A DNA stretch of 64,000 bases from Manihot esculenta (Eukaryota; Streptophyta; Magnoliopsida; Malpighiales; Euphorbiaceae), in NCBI RefSeq assembly GCF_001659605.2, contig NC_035164.2, forward strand, positions 12,946,906-13,010,905, given 5' to 3'. A program made the position numbers and the translations under genes. Below the pieces are notes generated by a model. The model saw only the letters and a program-made list of their open reading frames with translations, searched no databases and was not told the origin of the DNA. Positions 1 to 12,024 of the stretch are shown piece by piece; position 1 is the stretch's first letter; each line of letters opens with the position of its first letter.

Positions 1-65
1 CAGTCAGAAGCAGAAACAGCCACCAGCAGAAAAATTCAAGGTACCTCCTCCCTTCCCCAAAAGAT

Positions 66-1295
66 TTGCAAGGTCTCAAAAAGAAAAAAGAGGAGAAAGA
101 AATACTTGAGACCTTTCGCAAGGTGGAAATCAACATTCCCCTACTTGATGTTGTAAAGCAAATTCCAAGGTATGCTAAGTTCCTCAAAGAGCTATGCACC
201 AACCGAAGGAAACTTGCTGAACGTGAAAAGGTGAGTGTGGGGGAGTGTGTCTCAGCTGTTATTCAAAGAAAACTTCCAGTCAAATGCAAGGATAGAGGGA
301 TGTTCGCTGTTTCATGCAAGATAGGCAACGTGGGGATAAAGAAAGCCATGTGTGACCTTGGAGCTTCAATCAATGTCATGCCCCTCTCTATTTTTAATTT
401 ATTGAATGCAGGTTCACTAAAAGGCACCAGCATTGTAATTCAATTGGCTGACCGATCCATCGTCCATCCCAAGGGAGTGCTAGAAGATGTGTTGGTACAA
501 GTTGACCAACTAGTCTTCCCAGTAGATTTTTATGTGATTGACATGGAGGAGGATAAGGGCAAAATCACCTCTGACATCCTACTTGGGAGACCATTCTTGA
601 GCACAGCAAGAACCAAAATTGATGTGCTTGATGGCACATTAACCATGGAGTTTGAAGGGGAGATTATCAAATTCAATGTTTATGAAGCTATGAAATTCTC
701 TAAAGATGTTTCTCCTGTTTATGGCCTTGATGTCATTGATGACTTGAGCCAAGAAGTCTTTGATTTTGATCTAGAGGAAACACTCCATGCTGATTTGTGC
801 AAATATGAAGAGATGGACAGAAACCACTCAAAGACAGACCAGACAGTGATGTCGGCAGTTTCTGCGAGTGATCTGCCCAAATCACCCAGACAATCTGCCC
901 AAATCAGTGAGCAGACAGACATGACAGAAGGAGATTTGCCCAGATCACCAGATGATTTGCCCAAATCAACAGGAAATCTGCCCCAATCAACCAGCAGACA
1001 GCAGGCTGAGACAAAGACAGAAAGTGCACCAGATCTGAAGCCCCTGCCAGATCACCTCAAATATGCCTACTTGGGGGCTGGAAATACACTTCCAGTAATT
1101 ATTTTCAACCAGCTCAGCCAAGAAGAAGAGGAAAAGATTCTTGATGTGTTGAGGAAGCACAAGAAAGCAATTGGGTGGACCTTGGAGGACATAAAAGGCA
1201 CCTCAAGACCATTCGGTGGAGGCTCAAGACAGGATGCAGCACATGGAAAGCATGTTGCAGCTGCTGGTTCAACACTTTCTGCCCACAGACCATGA
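66..1295 (+). pseudogene. Athila gag-pol fragment: protease domain, RT missing
   Basis: The 409-aa reading frame begins with the conserved Athila pre-protease block (PRYAKFLKELCTNRRKL). The aspartic protease follows, with active-site motif DLGASIN (Asp near residue 97) and the flap/C-terminal block DILLGRPFLSTARTKIDV. Next comes a linker of degenerate DLPKS repeats (about residues 270-310), encoded by the GATTTGCCCAAATC palindrome. The N-terminal part of the RT leader (KYAYLGAGNTLP, KHKKAIGWTLEDIKGT) is intact. After that the protein departs from Athila RT into a short unrelated tail and stops. Upstream, the frame is broken near 86-92 by one extra A in an A-run, judged against elements B and G. 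A relative's pol would be needed for movement. Confidence 0.88.
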
Positions 1296-2325
1296 CAGCC
1301 AGTGATTTGGCCAGGTGATTTGCCCAAATCACCTGCTCAAATCACCCACATCCCAGGCAGTCCCTTTCCTTCTCCTTATTAATTTTTTCATATTTATGTT
1401 TAAACATTGAGGACAATGTTTGGAATAGGTGTGGGGGTACTGTTAGGTTCTTTATGCATTGATTCCATCATCTTTTGCTTTCTACTTGTGTCTTTTTGCT
1501 TCTTTTTGCATCTTTTTGCCCCATAAACACACACCAAAATTTTTTCTTCTTTCACACATTTTTTTTCACACACACACACAGAATTTTGACTTAGCTTTTG
1601 CCCTACTCAGCATAGATAACAAGGTTAAAAGAGCTTCCTATCTCATGACCCCATTGATTTTCCACCCCTTTAAGCCTAAATTGAATCATTCACAGTTTAA
1701 TACCTTCACTTAGGGAGTTCTTTTCTTGAATTGAATCCTTAAACTTGTTGTGGTCAAGGGAAATAAAAATATAAATACATGCAAATAAAAAGTTGGTGTA
1801 GCCCCCCGAGAGCTGATTTGCCCAAACTGTTATGAAAAGAAAAGAAAAAGAAAAACCAGCACAAAGCACAAATCATAAAAACTGTTCCAATGGCCAAATA
1901 AGCTATGAACAGAGCTAGTAGCCACTTGAACAAGTGACTGACTGAGTAACTGGGGGTGGGTATCACCAATATGCACCTTCGCGTAAAAAGGTTAGTGACT
2001 TTTTCAGGCAAGAATAAAAAGTGCTGCTGAATAAAATAAAATAAAACACTCAAAGAAGGGCAAGTCACTCTTAGAGGTTGCATTGAGCTCATATAAAGAG
2101 AATGAGCATGATTAAATCAAAAACCTTTTTCTTGACCATGGTAGGTGAGGGGAAACAAGAAAAAGAAGAAACAACCTTGGTGCATGTACTCTATACTGTG
2201 ATACTTAAATTTAGGAGTCTAGGGGGGGCTGATTAAGTGGTACTTAGGCTCAAAAGAAAAAGGGGCTTGATTGACTAAGTTGTTTGTTGCTTCAGGACAA
2301 GCAAAAAGCTAGGTGTGAGGGTATT
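1296..2325 (+). other. 3' noncoding region of element A
   Basis: No credible coding sequence. It starts with three copies of the GTGATTTG/CAAATCAC motif (1302-1345), one a perfect 18-bp palindrome at 1315-1332. A first PPT-like run AGGTGTGGGGG lies near 1428, a short CA microsatellite near 1567-1580, then A- and T-rich sequence up to the true polypurine tract. An open frame on the minus strand (1754-2092) is low-complexity and was not accepted as a gene. Confidence 0.75.
2311..2325 (+). other. Polypurine tract of element A
   Basis: AGGTGTGAGGGTATT lies immediately upstream of the LTR start TGATCA. This is the usual Athila position for the plus-strand primer, and the GTGTGGGGG-like core matches F's tract at 59251. 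Confidence 0.75.
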
Positions 2326-3676
2326 TGATCAAGCATAATTTAGCCACATTTTTATTATATTTATTACTGTTTATTTACACATTTTTCTAGCTTAATTTGT
2401 GTTTTTGTTATGTTTTTACAGAAAAGGAAGAAATTGGAAAGTTAGAGAAAAAGTGAAGAAAAAGCTGGAAAAGTGATTGGGTCGGAGTGATTTGGCCAAA
2501 TCACTCGCAGAAACTGGCCAAATCACTCGCAGAGACAGAGACAGAAACTGGACTGAATCCCAGAAAGCGATTGGGGCAAATTGGGCAAGTGATTTGCCCA
2601 AATCACTCGCAGAAACTGCCCAAATCACCTTGACAGCAGAAGTTGACAGCAGAGCGGGAAAAGTGCAGAAATTAGAAATTCGAATTATCAGAAGTCCAAA
2701 TCTAACTCAATCACTACCAACATAATTTCAGGAGCCACGAGACAATTTCTCACCTAAGGAATTCCTTCTACAATTAAAATCCACATCCAAAGAGGAATCA
2801 AAGACCAAGTCAAGAAGGGATTTCAAAACCCTAGATGGATGAGATTCTCCAACTATAAAAGAGCAACCTCCAAACCAGCAAAGGCATCTCTTTCAGCATC
2901 TGCTATCCTCGGAAATTCTCCAGCAACACAGCAGAAACTTTCCTTCTTTCTTTTCTTCTTTATTTCTGTATTTTAGTCACCATGAGTGGCTAAATTCATT
3001 ATTTTCTAGTTGAAGTTGAGAATATTCAGATTTGTGATGAATTGGGAGGTTTAATACTCCATTGTTGAACTCTTGCTTGTTTCAATATTTATGCAATCTG
3101 ATCTTTTCCATAATTATTACTTTGCTTTTGGAATCAATAAGGGCCCATTGCTTTTAAATTGCTTAAGTGATAAATTGTTTGAATGATTTAGGTCCGTAAT
3201 TGCTTAAATTGTTTGAACATAAATATAATCAGTTGCATAACCTAGCCTTGACCACGCGGTTGGCAAGGATAGAATTGGGTTTCTCTAAGTCTTAATGCGA
3301 TCAACGGTTGTTCGATGCTAAATGCCCCAAGGACGTTCCTTGGCAACTTGTTGATCAGTGTTTGATTAGCGAACGTTTCCTAATAGAACTAGAACTAAGG
3401 AGGAATTTGGATTGTGAGAAGCGTCTTCCACAACCAAAACTGATTTATTGAAATCAAATAGGAGTCTTTAATAATCAATGATCAATTCTGAACAAATTGA
3501 ATTAGACTCACACTTCAGCTAGAATCTCTTTCTCATTGAAATACCTTTTCAATTAAATTATTATTCTCTTTTGCTTTTAGATTTTAACTCATCAAAACAA
3601 ACCCCCCTCTTTTACTTACTTGTTATTTGTTGATTGATAATAGGTTATTTTTTACGGCTTCGACAACCGCTTATCA
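2326..3676 (+). repeat. 3' LTR of element A (Athila family with palindrome motif)
   Basis: Begins TGATCAAGCATAATTTAGCC and ends CGACAACCGCTTATCA, giving TG...CA ends; about 1351 bp. It matches the LTRs of B (minus strand), G and the solo LTR at 30141. Near its 3' end it lacks roughly 90-100 bp present in B and G, namely the segment containing the GTGTCAATTCC..GGTTCGACCC stretch. It contains perfect palindromes GTGATTTGGCCAAATCAC (2487-2504) and GTGATTTGCCCAAATCAC (2589-2606). Confidence 0.92.
2853..2860 (+). promoter_or_regulatory. TATA box in LTR of element A
   Basis: CTATAAAA in a GC-richer stretch. The same element is conserved at 12914-12921 (B, minus strand) and 60660-60669 (G), marking the likely U3/R region. 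Confidence 0.65.
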
Positions 3677-3988
3677 ACTGTTCACGTGACTGTTCACGCC
3701 TTTCCTGATGATGTGCTTGATTTGGTGATTTGGCCGGTAATTTGGTCAAATCACCTGGGCAAATCACTTCTTTGGTGCAACTGCCTGATTGATCGTGTTT
3801 TGTTCCTGTCGATGTGGCCTGTCGATTTGGGCAAATCACTGCCCCAATCACTTGATACTACTCTTCAGTCAGGTGATATGCCCAGTGATTTGGGCAAATC
3901 ACTCCGGTGTTTTGGGCAAATCACCACATCTGGGCTGCCTCCCAATAGCGCCTTGTTTTCTGTCTTGGGCTGGACTTCAGTGTCTTGC
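3677..3988 (-). other. 3' noncoding region of element B, rich in palindrome motif
   Basis: Sequence downstream of the integrase stop codon. It holds at least five GTGATTTG/CAAATCAC half-sites, including CGATTTGGGCAAATCACT (3823-3840) and the perfect GTGATTTGGGCAAATCAC (3885-3902). Plus-strand open frames here are by-products of the repeats. Confidence 0.7.
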
Positions 3989-5066
3989 TCAGTAGTCTTT
4001 GGAAGGGGGATCCAAGGGAACCTCCTCCACAACATGAACAGTAAAACCTTCATAGAATTTCTTCAAACGATGCCCATTAACTTTGAAAACTTTGCTTGTT
4101 TGTGGGCTCCGTATGTCAACAGCTCCATGTGGATAGACATGCTCAACCAAGAATGGCCCAATCCACCTAGACCGAAGCTTTCCAGGGAATAATTTGAACC
4201 TGGAATCAAAAAGTAAAACCTTATCACCAACCTGGAAGTGTTTTCTAGAGATGTTTTTGTCATGGAAGGCTTTGGTCCTTGCTTTATAATCCCATGAAGC
4301 TTCATATGCATCACGCCGAATCTCCTCAAGCTTTTGAATTTGCAATTTTCTGTGAACTCCAGCCTCTTTTTCATCAAGATTACAGCTCTTCACAGCCCAA
4401 TAGGCTTTGTGTTCAAGTTCCACAGGAAGATGGCATGCTTTACCATAAATCAGCCTATATGGTGACATCCCAATTGGAGTTTTATATGCTGTTCTATATG
4501 CCCATAAGGCATCATTTAGGCGCAGACTCCAGTCCTTGCGATTTGGGCAGACCGTTTTCTCCAAGATTGACTTGATCTCCCTATTTGACACTTCAGCCAG
4601 CCCATTTGTTTGAGGATGATAGGCGGTAGAGGTTTTATGGATGACATGGTGCTTCTTTAGGAGAGTTTCTACCACCTTGTTGCAAAAATGGGTGCCTCGG
4701 TCACTGATTATGGCCTTGGGCAGTCCAAATCTTGAGAAAATGTGGGATTTTACAAAATCACACACTGTTTTTGCATCATCAGCCCTTATTGCTTTGGCCT
4801 CAATCCACTTGGACACATAATCTACAGCAAGAAGTATGTAGGTATTGCCAAAGGAAGGTGGGAATGGTCCCATGAAGTCAATGCCCCATATGTCAAAGAT
4901 TTCACACACCATGATGGGGGCTTGAGGCATTTCACTTCTATTGCCAAGGTTTCCCATTTGTTGGCATCTTGCACATGACCTACAAAATAAATAAGCATCT
5001 CTAAATATGTTAGGCCAAAATAACCCACTTTCAAGAACTTTCAAGGCTGTCTTGCATGGCCCAAAG
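3989..5066 (-). pseudogene. Element B integrase, core and C-terminal domain
   Basis: Integrase inserts the element's cDNA into the host chromosome. This open stretch of about 355 aa begins inside the zinc-binding domain, whose CRSCARC Cys pair remains; the His-side part lies beyond the solo LTR at about 7435-7500. The catalytic triad is visible: Asp in GIDFMGPF, Asp in IISDRGTHF and Glu in TNGLAEVSN, with 35 residues between the second Asp and the Glu, the D,D(35)E spacing. The C-terminal block ([24 protein letters not shown]) and the Athila end FYEGF follow, with a stop at 3989. Apart from the insertion this part is uninterrupted. Upstream codons in the same open frame (above 5066) belong to the LTR and are spurious. 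Confidence 0.92.
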
Positions 5067-7429
5067 TGTAACACCCGGCTAGACTCCGGTATCGGAATTC
5101 CTACCGTCCGGTGGAATTTCGGTTGTCGGGAACTTCTAGAAGGGTAAAGACTTGTTTTATGAAATGTTTTTATGTTTTTAATGGTTTTAAAGTATGAAAC
5201 TAAATGAGTTTTTGCATGAAAATAGCATTGGAGGAAAACCCAGGTTCGGCCGCCGAAAGTCAAGTTCGGCCGCCGAACATGCATGCGTTTTGGAGGCACG
5301 TTAGGCCCCCGAAAGCATGAGCTAGGGAAGTTCAGGTTCGGCCGCCGAAAGTCAAGTTCGGCCGCCGAACATTTGCATGGATGCGGAGGCACATTCGGCC
5401 CCCGAACGTGGCCTGGCCAGCCACCTATAAAAGGGTCCCTTAGCCGAAAATGGGCGAGCTTTTTCTCCCCATTTCGGCCAAGGTGAGCATTCCGCCATCT
5501 TTCCCCAATCTTGAGTTTTTCCTTCCTTTTTCCATGATCTTTACAAGTTTATAACTTTGGTTTTGAAGATCTTTGAGCTTAGAACAAGTTTTGGAGCTTG
5601 GAGACCAAAAGTTGGAACCTCTCCCATCTCCAAGTTTAGATCTCCTCAACCCTCGATCTTCAAGAGGTAAGAGCCGATCTTAAGCTCTTCATGTGTTTTA
5701 AGTAAGTTTTAAGTGATTTTATGGGGTAGAATGACATGTATAGGGTTGTATGAGTTTTTTAAGCAAATGTTAAGTTTTAAGTGATTTATGATCAATGTAT
5801 GATGTTTGAGTATGCTTGAAGTGTTGTAGTTGGGGTATTTGATGTTTTGAGGCCCCTAGGAACTTGTATGCATGATTTGGGTGAAGTATATGCATGATGT
5901 GAGAGTTGGGAGGCATTTGTGCATAGGGGAGCCAAAGTTTCTGCCCTTTGGCAGAAACCAGGTTCGGCAGCCGAAGGCACTTTCGGCCGCCGAACATGGC
6001 TTGAGAGGCAGCTTTAGGCTGCCGAAGCTTGCCCCCGAAAATTTGAGTTTCGGCTCTGTCCGAGACTTTTTGGCCGCCGAAGGTGCCGCCAAACATGCAT
6101 GAGTTTCGTCTCTGTCTGGGAGTTTTGGCCGCCGAAGGTGCCGCCGAACCTGCCTGACTTTCGTCTCTGGAGGGACTTTCGGCCGCCGAAGGTGCCGCCG
6201 AAAGTGCCCTGTCCAGCCTTTTCTTGCATGATTCCTAGGAGTGTTTTGGTGATGTTTTAGGAGGTTTTTGGGGGTATGTCTAGAGTTATGTTCTTGTTGT
6301 TTGGTGCCTCATTTGAGTCCACCTGTGTAGGTTCGGACCCGAGGAACCGAGACCCCCGGTTGTGAGATAGTCGTTCCGAGCTCGTTGTTACAGCTTCAGT
6401 CACCAGGTGAGTGGAACAACTTCTTAAGTTTTAAAGTAAATGAATAAATGAATAAATGAATGAATCATAAAGCATTGCCCATGCATCATTATGCCATGCA
6501 ATATTTCAGGATGTTTGCATTAGATCTCACGAATATGCTGCATTGCATAAATTGATGTTGATGTGGATGAATGTTGAGTGATCCATTAGCCCTCGTATGT
6601 TATGTCATGATATGATGATGATACGGTATGGAAGTCCAGGAAGACCCATTCTACGTCCCTGGCACTATGTAAGAGAAAGACCAGGACCCATTCTACGTTC
6701 TGGCACTAATGGAAATGTAGAGGGCTATTGGTGACAAATTCATCCTTTATGTGATTAGCTGTGATGTGTTGCATTCCATGAAAGCATGAATAAGAAAAAG
6801 TTATATAATAATATACCTAAAAATGGAGGAATCATAATAATAATAGAATGTATAATAATATACCTAAAAAGGGTGGAATTAAAGTAAATATTTTTAGTTT
6901 CCGCTCATTGGGCTTTATAGCTCACCCCCTCTCCCCTAACCCCAGTCTTGCAGGTGCAGAGTAGATAGAGAAGTCAGCAGAGTAAGAGAAGTTTATGTAA
7001 TAGCTTAGCTGTGGACATGGTTTGTTGGTAATGTATAAGTAAGATGAGATGTAATGTAATGTAAGTTTGATAATGTGCTTGACTAGAGTCTGTTGTATTC
7101 CCAGTACACATGGTCTTGTATGAGATATAATGTTTTTATGATGATTATGTAATCCAAGCCTATGTTATGTTATGTTACCCCATTGGAATATTTGATGAGG
7201 ATTCCAATGAGAGGTTTATGTTATGTTGTGCATGCACAGGCTAGGCTTGGCAAAGAAATGTTTGAATGAATGAATGAAAGAAAAGTTTTAATTTTTTTAT
7301 GTATGTTGTTGACCATGTATGAGATTCAACAGGTTCACAGGATGTAGGTTTGGCTTGCTACGGGTCCCGGCGGCCTTAAGTCGATCTGGATCCTAGCGCC
7401 GGTGGCGGCCTGATTTTCGGGTCGTTACA
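5067..7429 (+). repeat. Solo LTR, Tekay/Del-like chromovirus family
   Basis: Starts TGTAACACCCGGCTAGACTCC and ends TTCGGGTCGTTACA, flanked by a perfect 5-bp target duplication CAAAG (5062-5066 and 7430-7434). At 2363 bp it matches in size, ends and layout the LTRs of elements C and D, with TTCGGCCGCCGAA clusters at about 5245-5410 and 5960-6210. No internal region or primer site is present, so it is a solo LTR left by LTR-LTR recombination. Other contents: a direct duplication with ACCCATTCTACGT near 6640-6710, and GAAT-type microsatellites near 6440 and 7265. There is no gene in this stretch. Confidence 0.93.
5425..5433 (+). promoter_or_regulatory. TATA box in solo LTR
   Basis: CTATAAAAG follows CCAGCCAC, the same context as in element C (20169-20177) and element D (41279-41287) on the minus strand. 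It sits between the two TTCGGCCGCCGAA clusters. Confidence 0.65.
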
Positions 7430-8198
7430 CAAAGTGACCTCCACAGCTGTAAGAGTGGCAGAAAGTTAGGACAGAAGTGATCTCATGGTTTGGGATGCAT
7501 CTCCTTATGACTTGGTCTGCACAATGCTTCCATAGGTAAGGCTCATCCCACACATAATACCTTGCCTCTTTCTTGATCTTGTCTCTCATATGTTTGGGCA
7601 AATCAGTGGGCAAATCACCTATGGCAAGGTAATTAACAATATCAGCATACCATGGTTCCTCTTCTTGGACAGCAAAGAGGTGCTCATCAGGGAAGGTCTC
7701 GTTGATGGGGCATGTCTCCATCTCGGTCAAAATTCGGCTGAGGTGATCAGCCATAAGGTTCTCCTTTCCTTTTTTGTCACGGATTTCCAAGTCAAATTCT
7801 TGCAACAGCAATATCCATCGCACCAGCCTAGGTTTGGACTCTTTTTTCTTGATTAAATATCTTAGTGCAGCATGATCTGAGTATATAATCACCTTTGTCC
7901 CAAGTAGATAGGCCCGGAACTTCTCCAATGCAAACACAACAGCCAGCAATTCTTTTTCCGTGGTTGAATAATTGCATTGTGCAGCATCTAGGGTGCGTGA
8001 AGCATAGTGAATAACATGAGGAGAGTTACCTTTACGTTGTCCCAATACTGCACCTACAGCAAAGTTGCTGGCATCACACATGATCTCAAATGGAAGAGTC
8101 CAATTTGGTGGCTGGATGATTGGGGCAGAAATCAGCAGTGATTTGATCAAATCAAAAGCTGTTTTGCAGCTGCCATCAAAGTTGAATGGTACCTCCTA
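7430..8198 (-). pseudogene. Element B RNase H and start of integrase
   Basis: RNase H degrades the RNA strand during reverse transcription. The four acidic residues can be seen: Asp in [11 protein letters not shown] (about residue 26 of the open stretch), Glu in TTEKELLAV, Asp in [12 protein letters not shown] and Asp in [11 protein letters not shown]. Downstream, the integrase leader ([22 protein letters not shown]) runs into the His-side of the zinc finger ([10 protein letters not shown]) and is cut by the solo LTR. The frame is continuous with RT except for one TAG at 8196-8198 in LLQ*EVPFNF, so RT and RNase H are separated by a single nonsense codon. That stop and the solo LTR inactivate it. 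Confidence 0.92.
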
Positions 8199-9737
8199 CT
8201 GTAACAACCTGTACAAAGGCTGAGTTATTTTGGAAAAATCCTTGATGAACCTCCTATAAAAACCAGTATGTCCCAGGAATGATCTAATCTCCCTAATGCT
8301 GGTTGGGTAGGGCAGATTTTTGATGGTGTCAATTTTGGCTTTGTCCACCTCAATCCCTTTTGCTGAAACAATATGGCCTAAGATTAAGCCATGGCTGACC
8401 ATGAAGTGGCACTTCTCATAGTTGAGAACCAAGTTTGTCTCTAAACACCTTTGAAGTATCTTCTCCAAGTTGGCTAGGCATTCATGGAATGAGTTGCCAT
8501 ACACTGTAAAGTCATCCATGAAGACTTCAATGATTTTCTCCACATAGTCAGAAAAAATGCTCATCATGCACCTTTGGAAAGTGGCTGGTGCATTGCAAAG
8601 ACCGAAGGGCATCCTCCTAAATGCGAAGGTGCCAAATGGGCAAGTGAAAGTGGTCTTCTCCTGATCTTCAGGTGCAACGGGGATTTGATAAAATCCCAAA
8701 TATCCATCGAGGAGGCAGTAATGACTTTTTCCAGCAAGTCTCTCAAGCATTTGGTCCATGAAGGGCAAGGGAAAATGGTCCTTCCTTGTGACTGTGTTGA
8801 GCTTCCTGTAGTCCATGCAAACTCTCCACCCATTTTGCACACGAGTGGGTACTAGCTCTCCTTCAGAATTAGGGACAATGGTAATCCCGGTCTTCTTTGG
8901 TACCACATGGACGGGACTCACCCACTTACTGTCAGAAATGGGGTAGATTACCCCAATGTCTAGGAGCTTCACTATCTCCTTCTTCACAACCTCCATCATT
9001 GGTGGATTCAGCCTTCTTTGTGCCTCACGAACAGGTTTGCACTCATCCTCCATAAGTATCCGATGCATGCATGTTGAGGGTGAGATACCCTTCATGTCCT
9101 GCAATGTCCACCCAATTGCCTTCTTGTGCTTCCTCAACACATCCAGGAGCTTTTCCTCTTCTTCTTGGCTGAGCTGGTTAGAAATAATTACTGGAAGTGT
9201 ATTTCCAACTCCCAAGTAGGCATATTTGAGGTGGCTAGGCAAGGGTTTCAGTTCTGGTGTAACTGCTGTCTGCTGGTTTTCTGTCTGGTTGCTGTTTGAT
9301 TTGCCCAGTGATTTGGGCAAATCACTGGTCAAATCACTTTCTGTTAAGTCTGTCTGCTCACTGATTTGGGCAGATTGTCTGGGTGATTTGGGCAGATCGC
9401 TAGGCAAATCACCTGTAACCAGCTGTGAACAGTACTCCATCTGGTCTGTCTTGGTGTTGCTGTCCACTTCTTCTCTCCTGCAAAGACCTTCATAAAGTAA
9501 GTTTTCTTGATCAAAATCAAAAATTTCTTGACTTAAATTATCAATTATATCAAGACCATAAACAGGAGAAACATCATTGGAAAATTTCATGGCATCATAA
9601 ACATTAAATTTTATAACTTCCCCTTTAAACTCCATGGTCAATGTGCCATCATGCACATCAATTTTTGTTCTTGCTGTGCTCAAGAATGGTCTCCCAAGTA
9701 AGATATCAGAGGTGGTGTTGCTCTTATCTTCCTCCAT
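8196..9737 (-). pseudogene. Element B reverse transcriptase (with end of protease)
   Basis: This 513-aa open stretch starts inside protease (DILLGRPFLSTARTKIDV), crosses a DLPKS-repeat linker (about residues 100-145) and carries a complete Ty3/gypsy reverse transcriptase. Visible blocks are WVSPVHVVPKK, GWRVCMDYRKLN, the first catalytic Asp in YCLLDGYLGFYQI (about 344), FAFRRMPFGLCNAPATFQRCM, the catalytic FMDD box (about 406-409) and the connection block SIREIRSFLGHTGFYRRFI. It ends at TAG 8196. A one-base loss near 9772 puts it out of frame with the upstream protease. This is the only complete RT domain in the window. Confidence 0.93.
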
Positions 9738-11038
9738 GTCAATGACGTAAAAATCAGCTGGGAAGACAGTTGGTCCACTTGCACTAACACATCTTCAAGC
9801 ACTCCTTTAGGGTAGACAATGGATCGGTCAGCCAATTGGATTATGATGCTGGTGCCCTTGAGTGTACCTGCATTCAACAAGTTAAAAATAGAAAGGGGCA
9901 TGACATTAATTGAGGCTCCAAGGTCACACATGGCCTTCTTTATACCCACATTGCCTATCTTGCATGAAACTGCAAACATCCCTCTATCCTTGCATTTGAC
10001 TGGAAGTTTCCTTTGGATGACAGCTGAAACACACTCCCCCACACTTACCTTTTCACGTTCAGCAAGTTTCCTTCGGTTGGTGCATAGTTCTTTGAGAAAC
10101 TTGGCATACCTTGGAATTTGCTTTACAGCATCAAGTAGGGGTATGTTGATTTCCACTTTGCGAAGTGTCTCCAATATCTCTTTTTCCTCTTTCTCTTTTT
10201 GGGACCTTGCAAATCTCTTTGGGAAGGGAGGAGGTACCTTGAATTTCTCCATAAGTTGTTGTTTCTGTCTTTGATTGGATTCTGCCTGGTCTGTTGATTT
10301 GGGCAGATCACTCTCTGACTTCTCTGGTGATTTGGGCAAATCACTGCTGGACAGCTCAGTTTGCCCAGCGATCGGGTCAGTTTCTACTAGTGAATTGGGC
10401 AAATCACTGCCCTGATCACTTTCTGGCAGAATTTCTTCCATGGCCTGTTTTTGCAATTTTTTAGCCTTGCTGTCTTGCAACTCCTTTCCACTCCTCAATG
10501 TGATGGCACTAGCATTTTGCCTTGGATTTATCTCAGTTTGGGAGGGTAGCTTCCCTTGAGACTCATATTTGCTCATTGAAGTGGCCATTTGGCTCACTTG
10601 TTTTTCAAGATTTTGCACCGTATTTGCTAAATTCTTCACAATCTCCTCAAGAGGTGCATTGGAGTTCTGAGGTGCAGCTTGAGCTTGATTCCTTTGCTGG
10701 TAGTTTGGATATTGATTTCCCCTTGCATAACTGAAATTTGGATGGTCCCTCCAACCTGGATTATAAGTATTTGCATAGGGATCATACCTTCTTTGCCCAT
10801 TGAAGCCTCCCACAGCATTGACTTGCTGGTCCTCCTCTTGAAGGGAAGGACATAGATCAGTTGGGTGGTTGTTGGCACATATTCCACATGTCTTGGGCTG
10901 CTGAATCTGCTGGACTTGTTGGGTTTGACCCACAATAAGGCTACGGACAGCATTGGTGAGTTCAGAAATTTGGGATGCTAAAATGGATGTACTCACCTCA
11001 TTTACATTCCTTGATGGCAGCTCTTGGTCTCCAAATTG
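9680..11038 (-). pseudogene. Element B gag C-terminus, zinc knuckle and protease
   Basis: Read on the minus strand it starts just after a TAA stop at about 11039 (SMAAAS*QFGDQE, probably CAA to TAA). It contains SQISELTNAVRSL and a variant CCHC knuckle CGICANNHPTDLC, spaced CX2CX3HX4C, one residue shorter than the canonical form in element F. An Asn/Tyr/Gln-rich stretch, the ASAITLRSGKEL block and a linker of DLPKS repeats follow, then the pre-protease block and protease active site CDLGASIN. The frame fails near 9772 after VQVDQL, where one base is missing relative to G, and runs into an artificial tail. Gag would package RNA and protease would process gag-pol. Confidence 0.9.
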
Positions 11039-11972
11039 TTAAGAAGCTGCAGCCATGGAGGAAATTAAGTCCCTCATCTCTCGAGGTGATTTTTTTTCAG
11101 TTGTTCCTCCACAGGCTGCGTCAATAAATTTTCTCTCTGGGGGTAGCAAACCTCCATAGAAGTACTCAATGAGAGATTGGTCAGAAATATCAGGCCGAGG
11201 GCAGCTTGTGCACAACTTTTTGAACCTCTCCCAGTACTCATACAAGCCTTCAGAGTGCTTTTGCTTTATGCCACTTATTTCTCGACGGATGCCTATGGCT
11301 TTTGAGGTTGGGAAGAATTTTCTCAAGAATGCTCTTACCATATCAGCCCATGATGTGATGGATCCGGGTGGCAAGTAGAATAGCCATTCTTTGGCATAGT
11401 CTTCAAGGGAAGGCTCTAAGCTTGATATCGTCTTCTGGAATGCCTTGGGGTCTCATGGTTGAGCACACAACGTGAAATGCCTTCAAATGCTTGTGAGGAT
11501 CTTCATTTTCTAGGCCTCTGAATTTAGGAAGGAGATGAATTAGCCCTGTCCTTAGCTCGAATGGTGCTGTCAATAGGGGATATTTAATGCATAAGGGTGC
11601 TTGATCTCTTGCTGGTTCAGCTAACTCTTCGAGAGTTCTTTCCCGTGGCTGAGGTGCTTGAATGGGCACGTTTCCAACTTGAATTTCAGCTTCTACATGT
11701 GCAGCAGGTGGTGCTGCCATTGCTGGATTTTCTGCCATAACCAGAAGTTCAGTTTCTGGTGCAAATTCAGTAGTAGTAGGTGCGGTGATGGAAGTTTCTG
11801 CTGGTGCAGAAATTTCTTCAGCAGGGGCAGTAGGTGGTCTGTGAGGTGGAGTTGTTGATGAAGATGGTTTTGAGGCTTGGTTCCTCAAATTTGCTTGCTT
11901 CCTTAAGCTCTTGGCGGTTTTTTCAATCTCCGGATCGTAAAGAAGAGTGTCTTTACGGCCAGACCTGGTCAT
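11039..11972 (-). pseudogene. Element B gag N-terminus and capsid core
   Basis: The start MTRSGRKDTLL lies 30 bp downstream of the primer site, the normal Athila position. An Ala/Pro/Thr-rich N-terminal region is followed by the retrotransposon gag core: APLCIKYPLLTAPFELR, LIHLLPKFRGLENEDPHKHL, then PPGSITSWADMVRAFLRKFF and the block YEYWERFKKLCTSCPRPDI. The two halves are in different frames because of a small deletion, about 8 bp, near 11400 in the expected AFPFSLEDYAKEW block. The capsid part ends at the TAA at 11039. It is inactive. Confidence 0.9.
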
Positions 11973-12001
11973 AAAGGGAAAATAGGTTAGTTAGATCAAT
12001 T

Positions 12002-12019
12002 CCCCGGCAACGGCGCCAA
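12002..12019 (-). other. Primer binding site of element B (tRNA-Asp type)
   Basis: On the minus strand TGGCGCCGTTGCCGGGGA begins 5 bp after the LTR end. It is complementary to the 3' end of plant tRNA-Asp, the standard Athila primer, and is identical to the sites of F and G. Confidence 0.85.
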
Positions 12020-12024
12020 TTTTT

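Larger units (their letters stand above)
1..3676 (+). mobile_element. Element A: internally deleted Athila-lineage LTR retrotransposon, 3' part
   Basis: The 5' end lies before the window. In order it holds the gag-protease linker, an Athila protease domain, the first residues leading towards reverse transcriptase, an abrupt junction near 1197-1215, about 1 kb of 3' noncoding sequence, a polypurine tract and a complete 3' LTR (TGATCAAGC...CGCTTATCA). Reverse transcriptase, RNase H and integrase are absent. Element G at the right edge has the same junction, so A belongs to an amplified non-autonomous family. Directly after its LTR comes element B in opposite orientation; the simplest reading is that A inserted into B and the rest of B lies to the left of the window. 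The expected target duplication (ACTGT at 3677) cannot be checked here. Confidence 0.9.

Noticed and set aside
1754..2092. 112-aa minus-strand frame with hydrophobic stretches
   Set aside because: Low-complexity complement of A-rich noncoding DNA; absent as a frame in the related elements.
3686..4977. Plus-strand open frames across 3686-4977
   Set aside because: They are opposite-strand shadows of the integrase of B and of the palindrome-rich 3' region.
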